Under the pieces are notes generated by a model that was not told where the DNA came from, ran no database searches, and worked only from the letters and a program-made list of their open reading frames with translations. Position numbers and translations under genes: made by a program. From an uncultured Sphingobium sp. (GTDB lineage: Bacteria > Pseudomonadota > Alphaproteobacteria > Sphingomonadales > Sphingomonadaceae): 6,431 bases of DNA. The stretch lies in contig CAMLFF010000188.1 in NCBI GenBank assembly GCA_946479185.1, forward strand, positions 1 through 6,431, written 5' to 3'. How positions within the stretch are numbered: position 1 is the first letter of the stretch; each line of letters begins with the position of its first letter. Of the stretch, positions 1-5,593 are shown piece by piece.

Positions 1-794
1 CCGCACGGCGTGGCAAGCGTCTCGTCGCGATGAGCGAGTTTGAGGCGGCTAAGGACAAGGTCATGATGGGCGCCGAACGGCGCTCGATGGTGATGACCGA
101 GGATGAGAAGAAGATGACGGCCTATCATGAGGCCGGTCATGCCATCGTCGCGATCCATGAGCCTGCGTCTGACCCTATCCACAAGGCCACCATCATCCCT
201 CGCGGTCGTGCCCTGGGCATGGTTATGCGTCTGCCGGAGCGGGATAATTACAGCTATCATCGCGACAAGATGTTCGCCAACCTCGCGGTCGCCATGGGTG
301 GCCGCGTGGCTGAGGAAGTGATCTTCGGTTACGACAAGGTCTCGTCCGGCGCATCGAGCGACATTCAATATGCCACCCGTCTGGCGCGCGACATGGTCAC
401 GCAATGGGGCATGTCGGATGAGATGGGCCCGCTGCAATATGAAGAGCCGCAGGGGGAAACCTTCCTTGGCTATTCGCAGAGCCAGCGCATGCACATGTCC
501 GATGAGACAGCGCAGAAGATCGACAAGGAAATTCGCAAGATTGTCGAAACCGGTTATGCGCGTGCCAAGCATCTGCTGACCGAACATGCCAATGAGCTGC
601 ACTTGCTCGCCAATGCGATGCTGGAGTTTGAGACGCTTTCGGGCGAGGAAATCCAGACGTTGATTGAAAAGGGCGAGCTTGTTCGCGAGGGTGAGAAGGT
701 CAAGCTCTCGCCGGTGCCTTCTGCAGGAACGTCCATTCCAAGGACAGGCAAGCGCAAGGGCTCGCTCGGCGATACGGCGCCCCAGAGCGTCTGA
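1..794 (+). CDS. ftsH: FtsH, ATP-dependent zinc metalloprotease, C-terminal part (5' end outside window)
   Basis: This is the peptidase M41 half of FtsH, the inner-membrane AAA+ protease that pulls out and degrades misfolded membrane proteins and selected regulators. The frame is open to the left edge (first full codon at 3, reading ARRGKRLVAM), so the membrane anchor and AAA+ ATPase domain lie upstream. The zinc-binding HEAGH motif is at 126-140. The GASSDIQYATRLARDMV block contains the Asp expected as third zinc ligand (codon 360-362). The stretch VTQWGMSDEMGPLQYEE is also typical of the family. The last ~35 residues form a Pro/Ser/Lys-rich tail that looks disordered, as FtsH tails often are. 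The gene ends with TGA, 10 bp before a strong intrinsic terminator, so it closes its transcription unit. Assignment is secure; only the N-terminal part is missing. Confidence 0.97.
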   Translation, partial: ARRGKRLVAMSEFEAAKDKVMMGAERRSMVMTEDEKKMTAYHEAGHAIVAIHEPASDPIHKATIIPRGRALGMVMRLPERDNYSYHRDKMFANLAVAMGGRVAEEVIFGYDKVSSGASSDIQYATRLARDMVTQWGMSDEMGPLQYEEPQGETFLGYSQSQRMHMSDETAQKIDKEIRKIVETGYARAKHLLTEHANELHLLANAMLEFETLSGEEIQTLIEKGELVREGEKVKLSPVPSAGTSIPRTGKRKGSLGDTAPQSV

Positions 795-804
795 TCAATT
801 AAAC

Positions 805-837
805 AAGCGGCGCTCCCAACCGGAAGCGCCGCTTTTT
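805..837 (+). terminator. Intrinsic terminator of ftsH
   Basis: A perfect GC-rich stem pairs 806-814 (AGCGGCGCT) with 825-833 (AGCGCCGCT), with a possible extra A-T pair at 805/834. The loop is 10 nt and the stem runs directly into five T residues (833-837). It begins 10 bp after the ftsH stop codon. The T run is on the plus-strand side, which fits termination of ftsH transcripts. Confidence 0.9.
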
Positions 838-849
838 CCTTACACTGTC

Positions 850-914
850 GCCCCGGACCTGATCCGGGGTTCCGCTGCCTTCGCACAGGTAGCCGCAAAA
901 AGCGGAAGCCCGGA
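850..914. repeat. Composite palindromic intergenic element
   Basis: Two mutually exclusive hairpins share one arm. The first pairs CCCCGGA (851-857) with TCCGGGG (863-869) around a 5-nt loop. The second pairs 863-876 with 901-914 over 14 positions with a single mismatch (G869 opposite G908), enclosing 24 nt. No T run follows, so it does not look like a terminator. The CCCCGGA-loop-TCCGGGG unit resembles dispersed palindromic repeats found between genes in many alphaproteobacterial chromosomes. Membership in such a family is inference, because only one copy is visible here. Confidence 0.6.
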
Positions 915-978
915 AAGATGCGGTTGATGTGGCGAGTTCGAGCGCGGACTAAAAGATCAAACAAGATCAGGAGGGGCA

Positions 979-1629
979 ATGCCGATCTACGTTGATGAGA
1001 GCGGTAGCCTGCCCGCAGGCGCTATGATTATGGCCGGCGTGGAGATCGAGGCAGACGCCGCGCTCCAGCTGCTCGATCGCTTCAAATCCGTCACAGGCGT
1101 TCGCGGAGAGCTTAAGGGCAGCCGCATCGCCCTGATCGAGCGGGCCTTCTTCTTCGAGCTATTCCAGCGTTTCGGCGGTCGTGCCCAGGTCTGCATCGTG
1201 CATGATGATCCGCAGCGTAGCGGACCGCGCCCTGACGATATCGATGTTTATGTCGCCTTGCTCACCCAGCTCGTCAACGAGTGGACGCCGATTGCAGGCG
1301 AATGCGCCAATGTCATCATCGATGCCGGACGCTATGATGCGATGGCGGTGGAGACCGTCCGCCTCAATGTCGAGAAGCTGCTGGCCAGCTGCGGATCGGC
1401 TCAGATGATCGAAAGCCATCGCTCGGCCGGCGTTCAGATCGCCGATGTCATTGCGAACAGTTTCTACAACATCGCGATCCGCTCGGCCCGGTCGGACAAG
1501 ATCCGGATCATCGTCGAGCCATTCATCCAGGCCGATTTCATCCGCACCAGCAATTTGCGGGACAGGCCTGCGCCCAAAACAAAATATCCGGCACTGCAGA
1601 GCAATGCCGGACATCCCGTCAAATCCTGA
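979..1629 (+). CDS. DUF3800-family protein, predicted RNase H-like fold, function unknown
   Basis: The 216-residue protein has the hallmarks of DUF3800. It opens with an acidic YVDESG motif (D6, E7), followed by an ELKGS block (E44), a hydrophobic strand ending in Asp (VIIDAGRYD, D115), and a C-terminal SHRSAGVQIADVIAN segment (D156) matching the family's 'S..GLQLAD' signature. The spaced acidic residues suggest a metal-dependent RNase H-like nuclease, but no biochemical role is established that I can state. DUF3800 genes often occur in phage and mobile regions. The start is supported by a strong AGGAGGGG ribosome binding site at 969-976 and by the family motif starting at residue 4. The gene stands alone between the ftsH terminator and convergent rpoZ. 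Its last ~18 codons overlap a hairpin that serves the opposite strand. Upstream, TTGATG (924-929) with a poor ACTAAA (948-953) is only a weak promoter candidate. Confidence 0.85.
   Translation: MPIYVDESGSLPAGAMIMAGVEIEADAALQLLDRFKSVTGVRGELKGSRIALIERAFFFELFQRFGGRAQVCIVHDDPQRSGPRPDDIDVYVALLTQLVNEWTPIAGECANVIIDAGRYDAMAVETVRLNVEKLLASCGSAQMIESHRSAGVQIADVIANSFYNIAIRSARSDKIRIIVEPFIQADFIRTSNLRDRPAPKTKYPALQSNAGHPVKS
1576..1611 (-). terminator. Probable rpoZ intrinsic terminator, inside the DUF3800 gene
   Basis: Read on the minus strand, 1611-1601 pairs with 1597-1587 as an 11-bp stem (TCCGGCATTGC with GCAGTGCCGGA, one U-G wobble) closed by a 3-nt loop. It is followed by a T-rich tract (TATTTTGTTTT, 1586-1576). 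On the plus strand the wobble becomes a C-A mismatch and no T tract follows, so the signal is directional. It lies 65 bp beyond the rpoZ stop codon and is the only good terminator candidate for that gene. It overlaps DUF3800 codons from about residue 199 to 211. Confidence 0.75.
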
Positions 1630-1675
1630 AAGATCGCGCTGCCGCGCTTATCGCCCGGCAGGCTTAGCCTGAATC

Positions 1676-2020
1676 TTAGCCGTCGTAATCGGTGCCAAGA
1701 TTGTGCGTGCGCGGCGGCGTCGCGGCGGTGAGGCGCAGCGCCTCTGCCGAGCGCGCGAGCGAGCCGATCTCGTCTGGCGTATCATCGTCATCGATCTGCA
1801 TCTTCTGCATCGAACCGACCAGCTCATGCTGCAGCTCGTCAGGCAGCACAGTCTCTTCGGCGATTTCGCGCAGGGCGACGACGGGGTTCTTGTCACGGTC
1901 ACGATCGACCGTCAGTTCGGCACCACCAGAGATCGCGCGTGCGCGCTGTGCAGCGAGCAAAACGAGATCGAAACGGTTGGACACCTTGTCGATGCAATCT
2001 TCGACGGTAACGCGCGCCAT
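1676..2020 (-). CDS. rpoZ: DNA-directed RNA polymerase omega subunit
   Basis: The 114-residue protein begins [20 protein letters not shown] and continues [18 protein letters not shown]. This is the conserved omega fold (about residues 1-60), which helps assemble and stabilise RNA polymerase by latching onto the beta' subunit. The [14 protein letters not shown] segment (45-58) completes the conserved core. The tail from about 60 to 114 is longer than in E. coli omega (91 residues) and includes an acidic patch, DDDDTPDE (77-84); such extensions are common in alphaproteobacteria. The frame is open upstream, but ATG 2020 is chosen because AGGAG lies 6 nt before it (2027-2031) and family homology starts there. 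In enterobacteria rpoZ sits beside spoT. Here it appears to be a single-gene unit, with a candidate promoter upstream and a terminator about 65 bp downstream. Confidence 0.96.
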   Translation of the reverse strand: MARVTVEDCIDKVSNRFDLVLLAAQRARAISGGAELTVDRDRDKNPVVALREIAEETVLPDELQHELVGSMQKMQIDDDDTPDEIGSLARSAEALRLTAATPPRTHNLGTDYDG

Positions 2021-2063
2021 AGTTGGCTCCTGAACGCAAAATGTAGGGCAGGGGAAGTCGTGT

Positions 2064-2092
2064 CCGCTAACAGCGCATGAGCGACAAGTCAA
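2064..2092 (-). promoter_or_regulatory. Candidate rpoZ promoter
   Basis: On the minus strand TTGACT (2092-2087) is a good -35 element. At a 16-17 bp spacing lies TTAGCG or TAGCGG (2070-2064), a poor -10 match. Alphaproteobacterial housekeeping promoters often keep a clear TTGAC and a degenerate -10. Initiation would fall near 2057, leaving a leader of about 37 nt. The call is inferred from sequence only. The same 121-bp spacer must also drive the divergent gene starting at 2142, for which I see no clear promoter. Confidence 0.4.
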
Positions 2093-2131
2093 GGAATTGC
2101 GCGGCTTGGCAAGCGCTGCCTGATCGCTCAT

Positions 2132-2137
2132 GGAGGG
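2132..2137 (+). promoter_or_regulatory. Ribosome binding site deciding the PLD-family gene start
   Basis: GGAGGG precedes the ATG at 2142 by 4 nt (6 nt if counted from GGAG). It overlaps the alternative in-frame ATG at 2130 and so cannot serve it; no purine-rich site precedes 2130. The downstream start is therefore preferred. Confidence 0.7.
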
Positions 2138-2141
2138 CGCT

Positions 2142-3314
2142 ATGGCTAGGACTGAGGAAACGCCTGTCACGGCACCTGCGCGCTATGTCGTTGAAGGCAA
2201 TGACCTTCTGCTGCTGCCCGATGGCGAAGAGCGGCTGCGGGTTTTGCTCAAGCTGATCGCCGGCGCCAAGCAGCGGCTCGACCTCTATTATTATATATTT
2301 TCCAATGATGCCTGTGGTCAGGAGATCATGGATGCCTTGATCGAGGCCTGTAATCGGCACGTTAAAGTGACCTTGATGGTCGATGCCTTTGGCTCGGCCA
2401 AAACACCGCAGGCCTTTTTCGATCAGCTCAAGCAGGCAGGCGGGCGCTTCGCCTGGTTTGGCGCGCGCCGGTCCCTGCGCTATCTCATTCGCAATCATCA
2501 GAAGATGGCGATTGCCGATGGCCACTCGGCACTCATCGGTGGTTTCAATTGCGAGCTGCTTTATTTCTCCTCCGCCACCGAGCGCATGGCCTGGTGCGAT
2601 CTGGGATTGCTGGTGAATGGCCCCGTCGCCAAGACGCTCGAAGGATGGTTCGATGAACTGGCCCACTGGTCGATCGATCGCGGCCAGCGCTTCCGTCACT
2701 TGCGGCGTCTGGTGCGGGAGTGGAAGCCGGGGACTGCCAAGGTCAGTTGGCTGATCGGCGGGCCGACGCGCTTTCTCAATAGCTGGGCGCGGCATGTGAA
2801 GCATGATCTGAACAGGAGTAAGCGCCTCGATCTGGTCGCCGCCTATTTCTCGCCCAGCCCGAGCATCTTGCGCCGCATCAGAAGCATTGCGCAGCGCGGC
2901 GAAACACGGCTCATCACGCCGGAGCGATCGGATAATACGGCTACCATCGGCGCCGCCCGGCACCTCTATCGACGTCTGCTTGGCGCAGATGTGCGCATCT
3001 TCGAATATCTGCCCCAAAAGCTACATATGAAGCTCATCGTGATCGATGATATCGTCTATGTTGGCTCGGCCAATTTCGACATGCGAAGCCTGTTCATCAA
3101 TCTGGAACTGATGCTGCGTGTGGAGGACGAGGGGTTTGCTGCCCACGCGCGGGAACTGGTCGATTGCCTACAGAAGCAAAGTCACGAGATTGACGGTCAG
3201 GTCTATTCCGCCATGTCCAGTCCGTGGAGCCGCTTTCGCTGGTGGGTGGATTTCCTGCTGGTGGGCGTGCTCGATTATACCGTTACTCGGCGGCTAAACT
3301 TTCGCCGACGGTAA
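2142..3314 (+). CDS. Phospholipase D superfamily protein, cardiolipin synthase-like (ClsB-type)
   Basis: The 390-residue protein carries two HKD motifs, the signature of phospholipase D enzymes that work through a phospho-histidine intermediate. HKD1 has H119, K121 and D126 followed by GGFN (133-136). HKD2 has H295, K297 and D302 followed by GSANFDMRS (308-316). The phrases [14 protein letters not shown] (47-59) and [10 protein letters not shown] (76-85) match bacterial cardiolipin synthases, which join phosphatidylglycerol with another phospholipid to make cardiolipin. There is no N-terminal pair of membrane helices as in ClsA, and the length is near ClsB (about 410 residues). A hydrophobic segment near the C-terminus ([15 protein letters not shown], 367-381) could dock to the membrane. 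The start was set by its ribosome binding site. The gene is divergent from rpoZ and its last 32 bp overlap a convergent methyltransferase gene. The superfamily is certain; the exact substrate is inferred. Confidence 0.88.
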   Translation: MARTEETPVTAPARYVVEGNDLLLLPDGEERLRVLLKLIAGAKQRLDLYYYIFSNDACGQEIMDALIEACNRHVKVTLMVDAFGSAKTPQAFFDQLKQAGGRFAWFGARRSLRYLIRNHQKMAIADGHSALIGGFNCELLYFSSATERMAWCDLGLLVNGPVAKTLEGWFDELAHWSIDRGQRFRHLRRLVREWKPGTAKVSWLIGGPTRFLNSWARHVKHDLNRSKRLDLVAAYFSPSPSILRRIRSIAQRGETRLITPERSDNTATIGAARHLYRRLLGADVRIFEYLPQKLHMKLIVIDDIVYVGSANFDMRSLFINLELMLRVEDEGFAAHARELVDCLQKQSHEIDGQVYSAMSSPWSRFRWWVDFLLVGVLDYTVTRRLNFRRR

Positions 3315-3918
3315 TGGTCTGGGTGGCCGCGCGATCTGCCTCTTTGCGCGCCCAGAAGAGCCGGGCAGGCGGCACGCAGCGCCACACCATTTTGCTCCGG
3401 ACTCGCGCAAAATTGCGGTCGAGCAGGGGCTGCACGAAGCGCGAATATTGATAGACGAGAAAGCTGCCTCCTGAGCGGATTGCCCTGGCAGTCGCTTGCG
3501 CGATATGCTCGGCAACAGGTGGCGGCAGGGTCGAGAAGGGCAATCCGGAAATGATGTAGTCAGCAGCGTCGAAACCGTGGCTTTGGAGGATGGCCTCTAC
3601 ATCGGCGGCAGAGCCTTCCACGCAAATCAGCCGTTCATCGCCAATCGTGTCGCGCAAATGCTCAATGAACAATGGATTGGTGTCGATCGCGATCAGGCGC
3701 GCATTGCGTGGCATCCGCTTGAGGATGCCGCGTGTGAACACGCCGGTTCCTGGGCCATATTCCACAACGCATCTCACATCATGCCATGCCACCGGATCGA
3801 GCAGGGCATTGATGGCGGTGCCAGATGTAGGGATGACCGAGCCGACCATGCGGGGATGGCGGAGGAATTGTTGAAGGAACAGGATTTTAGGGGACATTGC
3901 CAACGCCGTTTTGGTCAC
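3283..3918 (-). CDS. Class I SAM-dependent methyltransferase, PmtA-like phospholipid N-methyltransferase
   Basis: The 211-residue protein has a Rossmann-type methyltransferase core. Motif I is VVEYGPGTGVFT (51-62), an acidic strand end follows at LIAIDTNP (75-82), and the motif IV position reads YIISGLPFSTLP (121-132). The N-terminal block FLQQFLRHPRMVGSVIPTS (14-32) and the late QYSRFVQP (157-164) fit the bacterial PmtA/COG3963 type, which methylates phosphatidylethanolamine toward phosphatidylcholine. A related rRNA dimethylase-like role is a less likely alternative. The start is GTG at 3918, with only a distant AGGGAT (near 3931-3936) as a weak binding site; ATG at 3897 would remove seven residues and has no better site. 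The gene follows ispZ on the same strand after 90 bp without an obvious terminator, so read-through is possible. Its 3' end overlaps the PLD-family gene. Confidence 0.78.
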   Translation of the reverse strand: MTKTALAMSPKILFLQQFLRHPRMVGSVIPTSGTAINALLDPVAWHDVRCVVEYGPGTGVFTRGILKRMPRNARLIAIDTNPLFIEHLRDTIGDERLICVEGSAADVEAILQSHGFDAADYIISGLPFSTLPPPVAEHIAQATARAIRSGGSFLVYQYSRFVQPLLDRNFARVRSKMVWRCVPPARLFWARKEADRAATQTITVGESLAAE

Positions 3919-4008
3919 TTTCAGGGCTAATCCCTTGGTGGTGAAGTGACAAATTAATGCGCGAGAGGCAAGGTCGTTTCGTAACGGGGCTGTAACAATC
4001 GCGATTGG
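3919..4008. other. Spacer between ispZ and the methyltransferase gene
   Basis: These 90 bp separate two minus-strand genes. They contain a perfect 12-bp palindrome CAATCGCGATTG (3996-4007) right after the ispZ stop codon, but no stem with a T run and no clear promoter. Either read-through from ispZ or a degenerate promoter must serve the methyltransferase gene. Confidence 0.4.
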
Positions 4009-4671
4009 TCAAATTGCTTGCGCGTCATCGGCTTTCTTCTCGGCGCCCTTGTCGCCTAGATCGAGACCATGCTTCATCAGCATCGGCAGATTGGCCATCG
4101 CGAACAGCATGGAGACGATGGTGACGCCCCACACCTTGATGATCAGCCAGGTATCGAAATCGAGCGCCGCCCGCATGATCTCGTTCGCGACGCCGAGCGC
4201 GGCGAAAAACAGCCCCCAATTGCGCGAGAGCTTGAGCCAGCCCTCCTGCGAGAGCCCGCTATAGGCTGATTGCAGCAGGTAGCGCAGCAGCGGCTTGCCG
4301 CGCATCCAGCCACCCAGCAGCATCACCGCAAAAAAGGCATAAATGATCGTCGGCTTGAGCTGGATGAAGGCCGGGTCATGGAAATAGAGCGTCAGCGCAC
4401 CAAAAAACAGCACGAGAATTGCCGAGAGCCAGAGCATCGGCGAGACTTTGCCCAGCCGCCACTTGCTCACCACCACGGCAATCGCGATGGCGGCCATGAA
4501 GAAGGCTGTGCCCGCAAACATGCCGATGAATTTGGTGGCGATGAAGAAGGTGAGCAGTGGCCCGAAATCCAGCGCCATCGGCAGCCAGCTTTCACCTTTG
4601 GGGCCAGGTGCGACAGGACCGCCATCGATTGTGGCGTCGACGCCGGGCTTTGAGGTGTCGTCAGCGTGCAT
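4009..4671 (-). CDS. ispZ: Inner-membrane septation protein A (IspZ/YciB family)
   Basis: The 220-residue protein is strongly hydrophobic, with about five or six predicted membrane helices (roughly 33-52, 53-70, 79-97, 105-124, 151-168 and 175-195). Family motifs are DFGPLLTFF (35-43), LKPTIIYAFFAV (105-116) and SRNWGLFFAALGVANE (149-164). IspZ/YciB is an inner-membrane protein tied to envelope integrity and cell division; its exact activity is not established. The hydrophilic first 30 residues and Lys/Asp-rich end are variable in the family. The start ATG at 4671 is chosen over longer in-frame options because AGGAG (4678-4682) lies 6 nt upstream and the longer versions would run through ftsY coding sequence. 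The start overlaps the ftsY stop by 11 bp, indicating translational coupling. Confidence 0.92.
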   Translation of the reverse strand: MHADDTSKPGVDATIDGGPVAPGPKGESWLPMALDFGPLLTFFIATKFIGMFAGTAFFMAAIAIAVVVSKWRLGKVSPMLWLSAILVLFFGALTLYFHDPAFIQLKPTIIYAFFAVMLLGGWMRGKPLLRYLLQSAYSGLSQEGWLKLSRNWGLFFAALGVANEIMRAALDFDTWLIIKVWGVTIVSMLFAMANLPMLMKHGLDLGDKGAEKKADDAQAI

Positions 4672-5593
4672 AAGCGGCTCCTGCAATGGCGCGAGCCAGC
4701 TCGGCGGGGTCAAAGGGGCGCAGATCGTCGATCTTCTCGCCAACACCGATGGCGTGAATGGGCAGGCCGAATTTCTCAGCCGCCGCAACCAACACGCCGC
4801 CGCGCGCCGTGCCATCCAGCTTGGTCATCACAAGGCCGGTAACATTGGCAACATCGCGAAAGATCTCGATTTGCGAGAGCGCATTCTGGCCGGTCGTCGC
4901 ATCCAGCACCAGCACCACATCATGCGGCGCCGCCGGGTTCAGGCGGCTGAGCACGCGCTTGATCTTGGCGAGCTCATCCATCAGCTCGCGCTTGTTCTGG
5001 AGCCGTCCTGCGGTATCGACGATCAAAATGTCGATGCCCTGCGCCGTCGCCTGCTTCACAGCGTCGAACACGACACCAGCCGCATCGCCGCCTTCCGGCC
5101 CGGAGACGATTGGAACGCCAAGCCGGTCCGCCCACACCTTGAGCTGGCCGATGGCAGCGGCGCGAAACGTATCGCCCGCCGCCAGCATCACGCCATAATC
5201 CTGCTCGATAAACTGATGCGCAAGCTTGGCGATGGTGGTCGTCTTGCCCGAGCCATTCACGCCGATCACGAGGATTACCTGAGGGCGCGGGAAGGCCTCG
5301 ATCTCGATTGGCTTGGCGACCGGCACCAGCACCTTCTCGATTTCCTCGGCCAATATCTCGCGCAGATACTCCTCCGTTAGCTCCTTGTTGAAGCGCCCTT
5401 CGGCCAATCGATTGCGGATGCGGGCGGCCATCGCCGGGCCAATGTCCGTCGTGTAGAGCGCTTCTTCCAGCTCATCGAGCGTCTGCTCGTCCAGCGCCGC
5501 CTTCGCGAAAACGCCAGAGAGGCTTTCGCCGAGCCGATCAGATGTGCGCTTAAAGCCGCCGAACAGGCGGTCGCGCCAGGATGTGTCAGTCAT
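4661..5593 (-). CDS. ftsY: Signal recognition particle receptor FtsY
   Basis: The 310-residue protein is a short FtsY consisting almost wholly of the NG domain. It receives SRP-ribosome complexes at the inner membrane and, with Ffh, hydrolyses GTP to hand nascent membrane proteins to the translocon. The helical N domain spans about 15-95. GTPase motifs follow in order: GVNGSGKTTT (111-120), DTFRAAA (141-147), DTAGR (193-197), TKLDGTARGG (257-266) and the closing GVGEKIDDLRPFD (283-295). The acidic A domain of E. coli FtsY is absent; the basic start (WRDRLFGGFKRTSDRL) is a plausible lipid-binding helix. The start ATG 5593 overlaps the mtaB stop by 8 bp. No good ribosome binding site precedes it, so it probably depends on coupling. 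ATG 5605 is an alternative that adds four residues. Confidence 0.96.
   Translation of the reverse strand: MTDTSWRDRLFGGFKRTSDRLGESLSGVFAKAALDEQTLDELEEALYTTDIGPAMAARIRNRLAEGRFNKELTEEYLREILAEEIEKVLVPVAKPIEIEAFPRPQVILVIGVNGSGKTTTIAKLAHQFIEQDYGVMLAAGDTFRAAAIGQLKVWADRLGVPIVSGPEGGDAAGVVFDAVKQATAQGIDILIVDTAGRLQNKRELMDELAKIKRVLSRLNPAAPHDVVLVLDATTGQNALSQIEIFRDVANVTGLVMTKLDGTARGGVLVAAAEKFGLPIHAIGVGEKIDDLRPFDPAELARAIAGAAYAR
4678..4682 (-). promoter_or_regulatory. Ribosome binding site of ispZ, inside the ftsY 3' end
   Basis: AGGAG on the minus strand with a 6-nt spacer to ATG 4671. It lies within the last codons of ftsY, so ribosomes finishing ftsY pass over it and can restart on ispZ. It fixes the ispZ start against longer open-frame alternatives. 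Confidence 0.75.

Larger units (their letters stand above)
2021..2141. other. Divergent intergenic control region between rpoZ and the PLD-family gene
   Basis: This 121-bp spacer holds the ribosome binding sites of both flanking genes and the candidate rpoZ promoter. For the plus-strand gene I find no convincing -35/-10 pair. A near-palindrome GGCAAGCGCTGCC (2108-2120) lies just upstream of its ribosome binding site; it is short and could be chance. Confidence 0.5.

Noticed and set aside
924..953. Promoter for the DUF3800 gene (TTGATG, 18-bp spacer, ACTAAA)
   Set aside because: The -10 match is only three of six and the spacing is long, too weak to list as a feature.
953..969. Direct repeat AAGATCA with a 10-bp period before the DUF3800 ribosome binding site
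   Set aside because: Only two 7-bp copies in an A-rich leader; it could be an operator but also chance, and nothing else supports it.
1639..1671. Small inverted repeats (CTGCCG/CGGCAG and CAGGC/GCCTG) between the DUF3800 gene and rpoZ as a plus-strand terminator
   Set aside because: The stems are 5-6 bp, compete with each other and lack a T run on either side.
2108..2119. Possible sigma-54 promoter (TGGC...TGC) upstream of the PLD-family gene
   Set aside because: The GG and GC dinucleotides are separated by 8 bp instead of the required 10 bp, so the element would not be recognised.
2067..3017. Long open frame (about 316 codons) on the minus strand opposite the PLD-family gene
   Set aside because: The plus strand here encodes a protein with both HKD motifs. 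The antisense translation shows no recognisable family and its start would sit inside the other gene. Long antisense frames are expected in GC-rich coding DNA.
3996..4007. Perfect 12-bp palindrome CAATCGCGATTG as a regulator-binding site
   Set aside because: About one or two such palindromes are expected by chance in 6.4 kb, there is no second copy nearby, and no clear promoter adjoins it.
4448..5380. Long open frame (about 310 codons) on the plus strand opposite ispZ and ftsY
   Set aside because: It spans two well-recognised minus-strand genes, has a His/Arg/Gln-rich composition typical of antisense translation, and has no credible ribosome binding site.
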